From Rhizosaccharibacter radicis (lineage in GTDB: Bacteria > Pseudomonadota > Alphaproteobacteria > Acetobacterales > Acetobacteraceae), in the NCBI GenBank assembly GCA_024508355.1, contig JAMZEJ010000008.1, positions 186,001 through 250,000 on the forward strand: a DNA stretch of 64,000 nucleotides, given 5' to 3'. The notes below the pieces were generated by a model that was given only the letters and a program-made list of their open reading frames with translations, did not search any database and was not told the origin of the DNA. The translations under genes and the position numbers were made by a program. Shown here in pieces: positions 54,638 to 64,000 of the stretch (position 1 is the stretch's first letter; each line of letters begins with the position of its first letter).

Positions 54638-56098
54638 TCAGTCGGCCGCTTCCGGCGGCGCGTTTTCCAGGGCCGCCTCTTCCGGCCGCAGGGTGCGGGG
54701 CGTCATGCGGTTCCAAGCGTCGAGGGCGGCGATCTTGTAGGCCTCGGCGAGGGTCGGATAGTTGAAGGTGTTCTCGAGGAAATAATCGAGCGTGCCGCCG
54801 AGGTTCAGCACGGCCTGCCCGATATGGACGAGCTCGGTGGCGCCCTCGCCGACGATATGGACGCCGAGCAGCTTCCGGCTGTCGAGCGACACGATCATCT
54901 TCAGCAGGCCGCCCTGGATGCCCATGATGTGGCCGCGCGACGTTTCGCGGAAGCGCGCGAGCCCGCACTCGTAGGCAATGTTCTTCTGCCTCACCTCTTC
55001 CTCCGTCATGCCGACGGTGGAGATCTCGGGCACCGAATAGATGCCGTAGGGGAAGAACTTGGGTGCCGGCGGCAGCTGCGCGCCGAACGCGTGGCAGGCA
55101 GCGATGCGGCCCTGCTCGAGCGAGGTGGAGGCGAGGCTCGGGAAGCCGATCACGTCGCCGGTGGCGTAGATGTGCGGCACGGACGTCTGGAAGGTCTGCG
55201 GGTTCACGGCGAGACGGCCGCGATTATCGACCTTGAGCCCGCAATTGGACAGCTCGAGCGCGTCGGTCGCACCCACGCGGCCAGCGGTATAGAGCACCAT
55301 CTCGGCCCGGACCCGCCGGCCGCCGGACAGCATCACCACGGGCTGGCCCATCTCCATGCGGATCTGTTCCACCGTGTCGCCGATGCGGAACGAGACGCCG
55401 CGGTCGCGGAGCTGGTAGACGAACTCGCTCATCAGCTCGCGGTCGATGAAGTCGAGGAAGCTTTCGCGAGGCTCGATCAGCGTCACCCGCACGTCGAGCG
55501 CGGAGAAGATGGTGGCGTACTCGACGCCGATCACGCCGGCACCGATCACGGCGAGGCTGTTGGGCAGCTGCTGGAGGGCGACGATGCCGTCGCTGTCGAG
55601 CACGGTGCGGTTGTCGAACGGCACGTGGTCGGGGCGGTGCGGACGGGTGCCGACCGCGATCACGATACGCTCGCCGCGCACGCGGTGCACCTCGCCCGCG
55701 TCGGCGGTGATCTCGATCTCGTGGGGATCGAGGAAGCGCGCCACGCCGTGCATGGTGTGGACGCGGTTGCGCATGAACTGGTGGTCGAGCCCCTGGACCT
55801 CGTGATCGAGCGTCTTGTTGAGGCGCGACATCAGGTCGCCGGCCGCGATATCCTGCTTGGCGCGGTAGGCCAGGCCGTAGAAGCCGCGCTCGCGGTAGCC
55901 GGTGAGGTTGAGCACCGTTTCGCGCAGGGTCTTAGACGGGATGGTGCCGGTATGCACCGACACGCCGCCGAGCTTGGCGTTCTTTTCGATCACCAGCACG
56001 GAGCGGCCGAGCTTGGCGGCCTGGACGGAAGCGCGGCGGCCGGACGGGCCGCTGCCGATCACCACCATGTCGTAGCAACGGGCGGGCTCTCGGTTCAC
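54638..56098 (-). CDS. sthA: Soluble pyridine nucleotide transhydrogenase
   Basis: FAD flavoprotein that equilibrates NADPH and NAD+, mainly to oxidise excess NADPH. The 486-residue protein has the FAD motif VVIGSGPSGRRASVQAAKLG, the NAD(P) motif VIGAGVIGVEYATIFSALD and the second FAD motif IYATGDVIGFPSLASTS. The redox-active Cys pair of lipoamide dehydrogenases is replaced (GGVSVHTGTIPSKTLRE), which is diagnostic for SthA. It lies downstream of apt on the same strand (60-base gap). Confidence 0.94.
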   Translation of the reverse strand: MNREPARCYDMVVIGSGPSGRRASVQAAKLGRSVLVIEKNAKLGGVSVHTGTIPSKTLRETVLNLTGYRERGFYGLAYRAKQDIAAGDLMSRLNKTLDHEVQGLDHQFMRNRVHTMHGVARFLDPHEIEITADAGEVHRVRGERIVIAVGTRPHRPDHVPFDNRTVLDSDGIVALQQLPNSLAVIGAGVIGVEYATIFSALDVRVTLIEPRESFLDFIDRELMSEFVYQLRDRGVSFRIGDTVEQIRMEMGQPVVMLSGGRRVRAEMVLYTAGRVGATDALELSNCGLKVDNRGRLAVNPQTFQTSVPHIYATGDVIGFPSLASTSLEQGRIAACHAFGAQLPPAPKFFPYGIYSVPEISTVGMTEEEVRQKNIAYECGLARFRETSRGHIMGIQGGLLKMIVSLDSRKLLGVHIVGEGATELVHIGQAVLNLGGTLDYFLENTFNYPTLAEAYKIAALDAWNRMTPRTLRPEEAALENAPPEAAD

Positions 56099-56158
56099 GG
56101 CGCTGCCTCCGGGCGGGACCGGACCGTCAGGGACGGCCGGCCTTGGTTCGATCGACGA

Positions 56159-56674
56159 TCACGTCTCGTAGGTGACCAGGGCGCTGACCGGCACGTCGAG
56201 CTTGCGCCGCCCCTGCAACGCCATGATCTCGATGATGACGGCGGCGGCCGTGACGTCGGCCCCCACGGCGCGGAGGAGTTCCACCGCGGCCGCCAGGGTG
56301 CCGCCGGTGGCGAGCAGATCGTCCACCACCACCACCTTCTGGCCGGGCTTGATGGCGTCTTCCTGGATATGAAGACTGTCGGAGCCGTATTCCAGGTCGT
56401 AACGATAAGACACGGTGTTGCCGGGCAGCTTGCCGGGCTTGCGCAGCATCACGAAGCCGCAGCCGAGCTTGGAGGCGAGCGGGGCCGCCATCAGGAAGCC
56501 CCGCGACTCCACGCCGGCCAGGATATCGGGCTGGGCCTTGGACACGGCGTGCGCCATGCGGCCAACCGCCACCTGCCAGGCATCCGCGTTCCGGAGCAGG
56601 GTCGAGATGTCGTAGAAGAGGATGCCCGGCTTCGGAAAATCCGGGATGCCGCGTATATGCTGCTTGAGGTCCAT
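56159..56674 (-). CDS. apt: Adenine phosphoribosyltransferase
   Basis: Salvages adenine with PRPP to AMP. The 171 residues include the N-terminal [21 protein letters not shown], the [13 protein letters not shown] segment, the flexible loop [21 protein letters not shown] and the PRPP-binding motif [14 protein letters not shown]. Normal length, cytoplasmic. It lies between the hybrid kinase gene (98 bases upstream) and sthA. Confidence 0.95.
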   Translation of the reverse strand: MDLKQHIRGIPDFPKPGILFYDISTLLRNADAWQVAVGRMAHAVSKAQPDILAGVESRGFLMAAPLASKLGCGFVMLRKPGKLPGNTVSYRYDLEYGSDSLHIQEDAIKPGQKVVVVDDLLATGGTLAAAVELLRAVGADVTAAAVIIEIMALQGRRKLDVPVSALVTYET

Positions 56675-56772
56675 GGAAACCGCCGGGTCCCGGAGCGGCG
56701 GGACCTCTCTCCTGAGCGAGGGATGTCGTCCGGCGGGCTCTAGCGGCTCAGCCCCGTTTCCTGCAAGCGCGT

Positions 56773-59034
56773 TCAGGCCGCGACGCCCGCCGGGGGCGGC
56801 ATGGCGGCGGCCACCGCGCGGGCCAGGTCGTCCCGGCGGAAGGGCTTGCCGAGCACGGGGAAGCGCGCGCCGCCCACCCCTCCGGCCGGGCCCGCCGCGC
56901 CGGTCGCGGCATCGGCCGGATCACCGTCGCCGCGGCCGGACATCAGCAGCACTCCCGCCCAGGGACGCAGGGTGAGGATGCGTTCCGCCAGCTCGCGCCC
57001 ATCGCACGCGCCGGGCAGCCCGATATCGGTCAGCAGCAGGTCCAGCGGGCCGCCCAGGGCGGACAATAGCCGCATAGCTTCGGCCGCGTCGGCGGCATCG
57101 ATGGCGCGGTAGCCGAGCGACCGGAGGGTGACGGTCACCATCTCGCGCAGGCTGGGATCGTCCTCCACCACCAGGATGGTTCCGGCACCGTGACGCCGGG
57201 CGGGGATGGCGTCGGTGAGCGGCACGGGGATGACCGGCACCGCCAGGAGGCGTGGCAGCAGAATCTCGACGCAGGTGCCGGCACCCGGGGAGGAGCGGAT
57301 GGCGGCGCTTCCCCCGCCCTGGCGGACGAAGGCGGCCAGCATCGCCAGCCCGAGCCCGCTGCCGCCGCCGCCGTCGCCCGGTGGAGGCTTGGTGGTGAAG
57401 AAGGGCTCGAAGGCGCGCGCCGCCACCTCGGGCGTCATGCCGTGGCCGGTGTCGGACACCCGCAGCCGTACGAATTCCCGCGCCGTGCCGTCCGCCCCCT
57501 CGGGGGGTACCGGTACGTTGGCGAGCTCGAACGTGAGCCGCCCACCGCCGGGCATGGCATCGCGGCTGTTCAGGGCGAGGTTGAGCACCGCGCTGTCGAG
57601 CTGGGCACGGTCCGCGTTGATCGGCCACAGGCCCGGCGTCGGCTCGAAGAGCACCTGGACGCGGGGGCCCAGGGTCCGGCGCAGCAGCGGCACGAGCTCG
57701 GGCAGCACCTCGTTCAGGTCGAGCGAGGCGGGCTCCAACGGCTGGCGGCGGGCGAAGGACAGGAGCTGCCGGGTCAGGGTGCCGCCGCGGCGCGCCGCCT
57801 GCACCGCCTGATCGAGACGCCCGGCGAGGGCGCGCGCGGCCGGGTCGTCGTGGCCATCGGAACCGGGCACCAGTTCGTCCCGCACCGCTTCCAGGTTGCA
57901 CAGGATCACGGTGAGCAGGTTGTTGAAGTCATGGGCGAGGCCGCTGCTGAGCTGCCCGACCGCCTGCATCTTCTGGGCGTCGCGCAGCATCTGGGTGGAG
58001 CGGACGCGCACGGTCATGTCGCTCAGGGTCAGCACGAAGCCGGCGCCACCGGCCACCAGCGTCCGGCGTACCTCGAGCACCCGGCCGCCGGGTCCTTCGC
58101 ATTCCCAGATATCCGGCGCCGCGCCGCCGACGGTCGCCGCCCCGACCAGCCCCGCCTGGAGGGGCGTCAGCAAGGCCGCCAACGGCGAACCGTCCCCGCC
58201 GGACAATTTCGGCATCGCCGCGTCCAGGATGGCGCCGATGGGAACGCCGGGCCGCAGCACGGAGGACGGAAGCTCCAGCAGCCCCGCGAAGCAGGCGTTC
58301 CAGTCACGCAGGCGGTGGTCGGGCCCGAACAAGGCGACGCCCTGGCTGAGGCTGTCGAGGCTGGCGCGAAGCCTGCCGTCGGATCTGCGCTGATTGTCCT
58401 CGGCGCGCCGGGCCCGGTGCCAGGCGCTGCGCGCCGCCAGCAGCGCGCACGACAGGAGGCCCAGCGCGACCACCACGCCGGCCTCCCGCAACAGCCGCTC
58501 GCGGTTCAGCAGGCGCGCGACCTCGTCCTGCAACGGCTTGCGCCGGGCGCGCAGGCGGCCGGACACGTCGTCGAATCCCCGGCGCAACCCGGCGAGATTG
58601 TCCGGCGGACCGGCGGGATCGTTGAGGGCGGCAGTGGCGCCATCGACCGCGCGCAGCATGGCCTGATGCGAGCCGGGGTCGAGGCCGAGACCGGCGGTCA
58701 GCTGAGGGAGAGCCACGAGCGCGCTGCCGAGCAGGGCGCGGCGGCGCAGGATTTCGGCGGGCGACGACATTTCCGCGGGGGCATTCAGCTCCACCAGCCC
58801 ACGGGCGATGCGATCGATGCGGTCGCGGATCTCCACGTCGCTGACCAGCCGGGCGCGCACCTCCTGCAGTTGTCGGGCTTCCTGTCGCGACGCCAGCAAC
58901 AAGGCGGCCGCGAGCGCCGTGCAGAGCAGGGTCGCGAGCATGGGCAACAGCCACCGGCCGGACCGGAGGACCGAGGAAGCAGCGGGCCACGCGGCAGCGT
59001 TCAGCCGCGTGGGAAGGACGGAATCCCGGCTCAC
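56773..59034 (-). CDS. Hybrid sensor histidine kinase with receiver domain
   Basis: A 753-residue membrane kinase. Segments at about 28-48 and 195-213 bracket a helical periplasmic domain of some 145 residues, as in four-helix-bundle sensors. A PAS-like domain ([31 protein letters not shown]) follows, then the H box [22 protein letters not shown] with the phosphorylated His, N, G1 and G2 boxes ([17 protein letters not shown]) and a C-terminal receiver ([22 protein letters not shown], phosphoacceptor in LLTDIGLPG, Lys in VLGKPFRR). No DNA-binding domain, so output goes through phosphotransfer or protein contact. An inverted repeat precedes the gene. Confidence 0.92.
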   Translation of the reverse strand: MSRDSVLPTRLNAAAWPAASSVLRSGRWLLPMLATLLCTALAAALLLASRQEARQLQEVRARLVSDVEIRDRIDRIARGLVELNAPAEMSSPAEILRRRALLGSALVALPQLTAGLGLDPGSHQAMLRAVDGATAALNDPAGPPDNLAGLRRGFDDVSGRLRARRKPLQDEVARLLNRERLLREAGVVVALGLLSCALLAARSAWHRARRAEDNQRRSDGRLRASLDSLSQGVALFGPDHRLRDWNACFAGLLELPSSVLRPGVPIGAILDAAMPKLSGGDGSPLAALLTPLQAGLVGAATVGGAAPDIWECEGPGGRVLEVRRTLVAGGAGFVLTLSDMTVRVRSTQMLRDAQKMQAVGQLSSGLAHDFNNLLTVILCNLEAVRDELVPGSDGHDDPAARALAGRLDQAVQAARRGGTLTRQLLSFARRQPLEPASLDLNEVLPELVPLLRRTLGPRVQVLFEPTPGLWPINADRAQLDSAVLNLALNSRDAMPGGGRLTFELANVPVPPEGADGTAREFVRLRVSDTGHGMTPEVAARAFEPFFTTKPPPGDGGGGSGLGLAMLAAFVRQGGGSAAIRSSPGAGTCVEILLPRLLAVPVIPVPLTDAIPARRHGAGTILVVEDDPSLREMVTVTLRSLGYRAIDAADAAEAMRLLSALGGPLDLLLTDIGLPGACDGRELAERILTLRPWAGVLLMSGRGDGDPADAATGAAGPAGGVGGARFPVLGKPFRRDDLARAVAAAMPPPAGVAA

Positions 59035-59071
59035 GTCCGGGACGCTACCACGATCGCAAACACAAAGTAGA

Positions 59072-59106
59072 GATCAAACTAGAGTTGACTTGACGCGAGT
59101 TTGATC
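59072..59106. promoter_or_regulatory. Inverted repeat before the hybrid histidine kinase
   Basis: GATCAAACT (59072-59080) and AGTTTGATC (59098-59106) are exact reverse complements with a 17-base spacer. The element is distinctly AT-rich in a GC-rich genome and ends 37 bases before the kinase start; its far arm overlaps the stop of the TVP38-family gene. An operator is the likelier reading; a weak terminator for the upstream gene is possible. Confidence 0.55.
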
Positions 59107-59800
59107 AGCCGTCACGAAATTGATTTTCGTTTCGGTATCGTATCATATACAATCCGAGCGCTCCCGATACCGCGAACAGGATCACCGCGAGCAGCGTTTG
59201 TACATCGTGGCCGAAGCGCGTCCCGCTCCCGAGCAGAACGAACACCATCGTTTGCGGCAGGCTGCCCAGCAGAGTGGCGAGCATGAACGGCCGGGTCTTG
59301 ATGCCGAGCGCGCCGGAGCAGAGGTTGAGCAGCAGCGAACTGCCGACGGGCAGGAGCCGCAGCACCAGCACGGACGCGAACGGCCGGCGGTGGAGCATCC
59401 GGCGCAGCGACCCGAGCCTGGTCCCGAACCGCCGCGCCACCCAGTCGTGGGCCAGGATCCGCGCCCACAGGAAGGGCATGACACAGCCGGCCACGGTGGC
59501 CACCGTGCTGAGCACGATCCCGGCCGCCGCGCCGTAGGCGGTTCCTCCCGCGAAGCACACCAGCTGCCGCGGCAGGCCGACGGCACAGAACAGGCTCCCC
59601 ACGAGCAGAAACAGGGCGCGGCCGCCGAGGCCGTCCCGCAGGGCCGCGGTGCCGGGCAGCGATGCATGCAGATGGCGCAGCAGAAGCCCGGCCGCCAGCA
59701 GGCCCAGCAGGAAGCAGGCGGGCTTGGCGAGGCGACCTATGCCGCCGGAAAGGGTCCAGGGCGGCGACATCGCTCGCGGAGCCTCGGTCAGGTCTCGCAT
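59105..59800 (-). CDS. TVP38/TMEM64 (VTT)-family membrane protein
   Basis: DedA-superfamily membrane protein of 231 residues with about six segments. The family core is [34 protein letters not shown], then [47 protein letters not shown] and a final helix. The related YqaA-type protein is encoded at 29.1 kb. The ATG at 59800 is chosen because GGAGG lies six bases upstream; the frame is open to 59902. Function in the cell is not established. Confidence 0.87.
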   Translation of the reverse strand: MRDLTEAPRAMSPPWTLSGGIGRLAKPACFLLGLLAAGLLLRHLHASLPGTAALRDGLGGRALFLLVGSLFCAVGLPRQLVCFAGGTAYGAAAGIVLSTVATVAGCVMPFLWARILAHDWVARRFGTRLGSLRRMLHRRPFASVLVLRLLPVGSSLLLNLCSGALGIKTRPFMLATLLGSLPQTMVFVLLGSGTRFGHDVQTLLAVILFAVSGALGLYMIRYRNENQFRDG

Positions 59801-60076
59801 CCGGCTCCTCCCCGGCGAACCGCCCCGTGTGTCGGGGACATGCCCCGGACGCCGGCGGCGTCGGGGATGTCGCCGGTAGCACCGGGAAGCCTGCGCGAAC
59901 AAGCGAGGCGTGCCGGACCGGCCCGCGCCTCGCTAGGGCGAAGAAGGTGTCGCCAGCCCATGCGAGGGAAACGGAGGCCGGCGGACGCCGCGCATGGGGA
60001 AAACCGGGCTGGCGGGAGCGCCATGCGCGCGGGCCGCTCTTGCGGGGGAGCACCCACCGCCCCTAAGTCTGACCGC

Positions 60077-61216
60077 ATGCCCGCCCAAGCGACCGCCGCC
60101 GACGGACCGCGTTTCCCGCGCTCGGTTTTCCGGCCGCTCGTCGATGCCGGGCGCCGGCGCAGTCTGGTGTCCGGATGGCTGTTCCTGTTGTGCGGGATGC
60201 TGCTGGGCATGATCGCGCTGGGAGGCGCCACGCGCCTGACCGGGTCGGGGCTGTCGATCATGGAATGGCAGCCGATCATGGGCGCGCTACCGCCCCTGTC
60301 CCATGCGGACTGGGAAGAGAAGTTCGCGCTGTACAAGCAGATCCCGCAATACCGGATCCTGCACCAGGGGTTCGGACTGGCGGGCTTCCAGCACATCTTC
60401 TGGCTGGAATGGATCCATCGGTTCTGGGGCAGGTTGATCGGCCTGACGCTGTTCGTGCCGCTGTTGTGGTTCGCGGCGATCCGGGCGATCGACTGGCGGC
60501 TGGGGCTGCGGCTGGTGGCGTTCTTCGTGCTGGGCGGGCTGCAGGGCGCGATCGGCTGGTTCATGGTGGCGTCGGGCTTCGATCCGGACAGCACCGCGGT
60601 GGCGCCGGCGAAGCTCGTGCTGCATCTGTGCTTCGCGCTGGCGTTGTACGCCGCGATCCTGTGGACCGCCCTGTCCGTCCGCGACCCGGTGCCCGCTCCC
60701 CTGCCCCCGACGACCGCCGCGCGCGCCACGCGGCGGCTCGCGATCGGCGCGCTCGGCCTTGCCGCGATCACCATCGTGGCGGGTGGCTTCACGGCCGGCA
60801 CCCACGCGGGGTTCTCGTTCAACAGCTTTCCCCTGATGGACGGCAGGCTGGTGCCGGCGGGCTATGCGAGCCTGCATCCGTTCTGGCGGAACTGGTTCGG
60901 CAACATCGCCGCCGTCCAGTTCGACCACCGTCTGCTGGCGACGCTCACCGCGCTTCTGGTGGGCCTCACCCTGCTGGTGGGGCTGCGGGCGGGCCTGCCG
61001 AAGCGGGCGCATGACGCGCTGATGCTGCTGGGCTGGGCGTTGCTGCTGCAATACGCGCTCGGCGTGACGACGCTGCTGCTGGTGGTGCCGGTCTGGGCCG
61101 GCACGCTGCACCAGTTCTGCGCGGCGCTGCTGCTGACCCAGCTGCTGGTGGTGCTGCACCGCCTCCGGGGAGCGACGCGAGCCGCCGGCGATCCGGTCGC
61201 GGCTCCCGCCGCCTGA
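60077..61216 (+). CDS. ctaA: Heme A synthase (CtaA/COX15)
   Basis: Oxidises the methyl group of heme O to the formyl of heme A for aa3-type cytochrome oxidases; inner membrane, eight predicted helices in 379 residues. Family blocks are [52 protein letters not shown] with heme-ligand His, [46 protein letters not shown] and [12 protein letters not shown]. It is the alphaproteobacterial/mitochondrial type without the extracellular Cys pair of the Bacillus enzyme. The ATG at 60077 starts the conserved region. Confidence 0.95.
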   Translation: MPAQATAADGPRFPRSVFRPLVDAGRRRSLVSGWLFLLCGMLLGMIALGGATRLTGSGLSIMEWQPIMGALPPLSHADWEEKFALYKQIPQYRILHQGFGLAGFQHIFWLEWIHRFWGRLIGLTLFVPLLWFAAIRAIDWRLGLRLVAFFVLGGLQGAIGWFMVASGFDPDSTAVAPAKLVLHLCFALALYAAILWTALSVRDPVPAPLPPTTAARATRRLAIGALGLAAITIVAGGFTAGTHAGFSFNSFPLMDGRLVPAGYASLHPFWRNWFGNIAAVQFDHRLLATLTALLVGLTLLVGLRAGLPKRAHDALMLLGWALLLQYALGVTTLLLVVPVWAGTLHQFCAALLLTQLLVVLHRLRGATRAAGDPVAAPAA

Positions 61217-61280
61217 TCCTTCATCCGCATATCGAGGGGCGGCGGCCGATCTTCCCGGCCGGCGTCCGGAGCATCCGTCC

Positions 61281-62777
61281 ATGCCTTCCGCTTCGCCTGA
61301 CCCGTCATCGACCGCGGCGTCCCTGTCCGAGCTCCATCCGCTGGCGGCGACGGACCGGCTGTTCTTCGAGCGCGCGGGCGCGCGGCTGGACCGCGACGGC
61401 GCCGAGCGCGCGGTGCGCCAGGCGCTGGCGGGGTGCGAGGATGGCGAGCTGTTCCTGGAGTACCGGGAAAGCGAGTTCGTGAGCCTGGAGGACGGGGTGA
61501 TCCGTTCCGCCTCGTTCGACACCAGCGAAGGGTTCGGCCTGCGGGCGGTGCAGAACGACGAAGCGGGCTATGCGCACTCGGACGAGCTGAGCGAGCAGGC
61601 GCTGCTGCGGGCCGCGGCCACGGTGGGACAGGTTCGCGACGGTCGCGGAGGGATCGCGGCCGAGCCGCCGCGCTCCACCAACCTGCATCTGTATTCCGCC
61701 GACAACCCGCTGCAGGAATCCGAATTCGGGTCGCGCGCGGCGCTGCTGGGCGCCATCGACGCCTATGCGCGCGGGCGGGACGGCCGGGTGGTGCAGGTGA
61801 TGGCGTCGCTCGCCGCCGAATGGCAGGCGGTGCAGATCCTGCGCGCCGACGGCGTGCGGGTGGCGGATATCCGCCCGCTGGTGCGGCTCAACGTGTCGGT
61901 GGTGGTGGAAAAGGACGGACGGCGGGAAAGCGGCTCGTACGGCACCGGCGGACGGTTCCGCTTCGAGCGCGTGCTGAACGAGGGCTCATGGAAGCACGCG
62001 GTGGACGAGGCGCTGCGCCAGGCGCTGGTGAACCTCGACAGCCGGCCGGCGCCGGCCGGCGAGATGGAGGTCGTGCTGGGCGCCGGCTGGCCCGGCATCA
62101 TGCTGCACGAGGCGGTGGGGCACGGGCTGGAAGGCGACTTCAACCGCAAGGGCACGTCCGCCTTCGCCGGTCTGATGGGGCAGCGCGTGGCCTCGCCCGG
62201 CGTCACGGTGGTGGATGACGGCACGATCCCCGATCGGCGCGGCTCGATCACGGTGGACGACGAGGGCACGCCCGCGTCGCGCACCGTGATGATCGAGGAC
62301 GGCATCCTCACCGGCTACATCCAGGACCGGATGAACGCCCGGCTGATGGGCGTGGCGCCGACGGGCAACGGCCGCCGGCAATCCTATGCCCACATGCCGA
62401 TGCCGCGCATGACCAACACGGTGATGCTGAACGGCGCCCACACCCCGGAGGAGATGATCCGTTCGGTGAGGAAGGGCTTGTATGCGGTGAATTTCGGCGG
62501 CGGCCAGGTGGACATCACCTCGGGCAAGTTCGTGTTCGCCGCATCGGAAGCGTATCTGATCGAGGATGGCCGGGTGACGGCGCCGGTGAAGGGTGCGACG
62601 CTGATCGGCAACGGACCGGACGCGATGATGAAGATCTCGATGATCGGCAACGACAGCGCGCTCGATCCGGGCGTCGGCACCTGCGGCAAGAACGGCCAGG
62701 GCGTGCCGGTGGGCGTGGGGCAGCCGACGCTGAAGATGACGGGACTGACGGTGGGAGGCACGGGCGGTCCGGCCTGA
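61281..62777 (+). CDS. tldD: Metalloprotease TldD
   Basis: With TldE (PmbA), forms a zinc protease that degrades unfolded or leader peptides and matures microcin-type peptides. The 498 residues include an N-terminal domain with EYRESEFVSLEDGVIRSASFDTSEGFGLRAV and the zinc motif HEAVGHGLEGDFNRKGTSAF. NARLMGVAPTGNGRRQSYAHMPMPRMTNTV and GGQVDITSGKFVFAASEAYLIEDG follow, all close to the family. No tldE is adjacent. It lies 64 bases downstream of ctaA on the same strand. Confidence 0.96.
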   Translation: MPSASPDPSSTAASLSELHPLAATDRLFFERAGARLDRDGAERAVRQALAGCEDGELFLEYRESEFVSLEDGVIRSASFDTSEGFGLRAVQNDEAGYAHSDELSEQALLRAAATVGQVRDGRGGIAAEPPRSTNLHLYSADNPLQESEFGSRAALLGAIDAYARGRDGRVVQVMASLAAEWQAVQILRADGVRVADIRPLVRLNVSVVVEKDGRRESGSYGTGGRFRFERVLNEGSWKHAVDEALRQALVNLDSRPAPAGEMEVVLGAGWPGIMLHEAVGHGLEGDFNRKGTSAFAGLMGQRVASPGVTVVDDGTIPDRRGSITVDDEGTPASRTVMIEDGILTGYIQDRMNARLMGVAPTGNGRRQSYAHMPMPRMTNTVMLNGAHTPEEMIRSVRKGLYAVNFGGGQVDITSGKFVFAASEAYLIEDGRVTAPVKGATLIGNGPDAMMKISMIGNDSALDPGVGTCGKNGQGVPVGVGQPTLKMTGLTVGGTGGPA

Positions 62778-62798
62778 AGGCCGGCGCACGGAACGCGG

Positions 62799-64000
62799 AT
62801 GGAAGATCGACAACCCCCTGCCCCGCGCGTCGCGGGGCCGGACCACATGAGCAGGATCCCGCCGGAACCGGAGCGGGAAACGGGATCGCCGCCGGTGCGG
62901 GCGGCGGCGGATGAGAGATTTCCGGTGGGACCGGCCACCCGGCCGCCGCAGGGGGAGGAAACGCGAACCCCCAGCATGTCCACGGCCGGGGAAACGCCGG
63001 ACTCGGAGCGCCGGGATGCTCGGGGCGTCGCCGATGCCGGATCGGAGGCGGTGCTGGCGCGGATGGCGTCGGCGGGATCGCTCGGCACCGCGGTGGCTTC
63101 AGCCGGGGCAACCGGGTTGGGGACACCGCCCCCGGCGCCGGGGCCGTCGGGGGCGCCGGCCGACCGATGGGGCGGGCGCCTGCCGGTGCATCTGATATTG
63201 CTGCTGGGGGCGTTGAGCGGTGTCGGGCCGTTATCGACCGACATGTATCTGCCGGCGTTTCCAGCGCTGGAGCGCGATCTGGGCGGGGCCGCGGGCTCGG
63301 CCGAGGTGACGCTCGCGGCCTGGTTCGCCGGGCTCGCGGTGGGACAGTTCAGCACCGGCCCGATGTCGGACCGCTGGGGGCGCCGGGCGCCGCTGCTGCT
63401 GGGCATGGCGATCTACGCGCTGGCCTCGGTGGGCTGCGTGTTCGCCCACGACGTGTGGAGCTTCAGCCTGTGCCGCTTCCTGTCGGCGATCGGCGGCGCC
63501 TCGGGCATGGTGATCCCGCGCGCGGTGGTGCGCGACGTGGCCACGGGGGCGCCGGGCGCCCGCATCATGTCGCAATTGACGCTGGTGCTGGGCGTGGTGC
63601 CGATCCTGGCACCCACGCTCGGCGGGATGGTGCTGGGAGCGGGAACCTGGCGCACGATCTTCTGGGTCACCACCGCCTACGGCGTGCTGGCGATGATGGC
63701 GACCTTCTGGCTGCTGCCGGACACGCTGCCGCGCTCGGCGCGGGTGCGGCTGCCACCGTCGGAGGTGCTGATCCGCTACATCCAGATCGGCCGCGAGCGC
63801 ACCTTCCTGGCGAGCACGGCGGTCACGGCGATGAGCACCTTCGTGCTGTTCGGGTACCTGTCCGGGGCGCCGGTGGCGTTCGAGAAGGTGCTGGGCTTCA
63901 CGCCGACACAGTTCGGGATGTTGTTCGGCGTGAACGCCGCCTTCTACATCGCGGGTACGCAGATCAATGCCCGGCTGGTGCATCGGATCGGGCTCAAGCA
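62799..64000 (+). CDS. Bcr/CflA-type drug-resistance MFS transporter (3' end outside window)
   Basis: Proton-driven efflux permease of the DHA1 group. The visible 400 codons begin with an unusually long polar N-terminus of about 128 residues, rich in Pro, Ala, Gly and Glu. Six to seven membrane segments follow, with LLLGALSGVGPLSTDMYLPAFPALERDLG and the motif-A loop GPMSDRWGRRAPLLLGMAIYAL, plus RFLSAIGGASGMVIPRAVVRD, typical of Bcr/CflA. The ATG at 62799 follows GGAACGCGG; ATGs at 62847 and 62976 are in frame and would shorten the tail. A reader may therefore find the start placed later elsewhere. Confidence 0.85.
   Translation, partial: MEDRQPPAPRVAGPDHMSRIPPEPERETGSPPVRAAADERFPVGPATRPPQGEETRTPSMSTAGETPDSERRDARGVADAGSEAVLARMASAGSLGTAVASAGATGLGTPPPAPGPSGAPADRWGGRLPVHLILLLGALSGVGPLSTDMYLPAFPALERDLGGAAGSAEVTLAAWFAGLAVGQFSTGPMSDRWGRRAPLLLGMAIYALASVGCVFAHDVWSFSLCRFLSAIGGASGMVIPRAVVRDVATGAPGARIMSQLTLVLGVVPILAPTLGGMVLGAGTWRTIFWVTTAYGVLAMMATFWLLPDTLPRSARVRLPPSEVLIRYIQIGRERTFLASTAVTAMSTFVLFGYLSGAPVAFEKVLGFTPTQFGMLFGVNAAFYIAGTQINARLVHRIGLK

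Noticed and set aside
54824..56743. 639-codon plus-strand frame rich in His, Asp, Glu and Val
   Set aside because: Antisense to sthA and apt, both certain genes.
57190..59070. 626-codon plus-strand frame rich in Gln, His and Arg
   Set aside because: Antisense to the hybrid histidine kinase.

Overview
The window is GC-rich chromosomal DNA of an alphaproteobacterium, most likely of the Acetobacteraceae (acetic acid bacteria and relatives). This is inferred from gene content and gene order, not from a marker gene. Supporting signs are PBP1a followed by prfB, divergent hrcA/rph, the block flgF-flgG-flgA-flgH / dksA / fliX / flgI-cheL-flgN, a heme A synthase of the alphaproteobacterial type, a soluble transhydrogenase, a short group IV ornithine decarboxylase and many short-chain dehydrogenases. 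Genes are dense, often overlap by 4 bases, and lie on both strands. I see no phage, insertion sequence, CRISPR array, rRNA or tRNA.

Layout. 1-4.6 kb (minus): aldo/keto reductase, PBP1a and the 5' part of prfB, which carries a textbook programmed frameshift. 4.7-7.6 kb: two SDR dehydrogenases and an AraC regulator. 7.6-10.2 kb: hrcA diverging from rph-rdgB. 10.3-16.8 kb: flagellar rod, ring and assembly genes in two plus-strand operons, with dksA and fliX inserted on the minus strand. 16.9-18.0 kb: a histone-H1-like Arg/Lys/Ala/Thr protein with a perfect terminator. 18.4-19.6 kb: mtnA, followed by about 0.9 kb without a supported gene. 20.5-25.5 kb: a DUF2272 lipoprotein whose signal region is built from a 15-bp tandem repeat, then a minus-strand PRC-barrel protein, MFS transporter and rhodanese. 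25.7-32.4 kb: an SDR, an OmpR/EnvZ-like two-component pair behind a 28-bp palindrome, a YqaA membrane protein with a duplicated 5' end, a class A beta-lactamase, a second SDR and a small lipoprotein. 32.4-36 kb (minus): TPR protein, ispE and a small unknown protein. 36.3-41.3 kb: an unusual family-4-like uracil-DNA glycosylase, lytic transglycosylase, LysR regulator and alpha/beta hydrolase. 41.3-45.7 kb: CorC/HlyC-like CBS protein, copC-copD and an M23 peptidase. 45.9-49.3 kb: ornithine decarboxylase, YihY/BrkB and RlpA. 49.7-52 kb: aroQ-accB-accC. 52-54.6 kb: an exported nucleoside hydrolase and an exported amidohydrolase, divergently arranged. 54.6-59.8 kb (minus): sthA, apt, hybrid histidine kinase and a TVP38-family protein. 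60-64 kb: ctaA, tldD and the start of a Bcr/CflA-type transporter.

Most of the window is housekeeping: envelope growth (PBP1a, Slt, RlpA, M23, ispE), flagellar biogenesis, fatty-acid synthesis initiation and nucleotide salvage (apt, nucleoside hydrolase, mtnA, rdgB). I did not find a clear new multi-gene system. The items most worth a second look are the H1-like protein, the repeat-built signal region of the DUF2272 lipoprotein, the truncated duplicate before yqaA, the palindrome before the response regulator, the exported nucleoside hydrolase/amidohydrolase pair, the elongated CopD and the structured leader before the ornithine decarboxylase.
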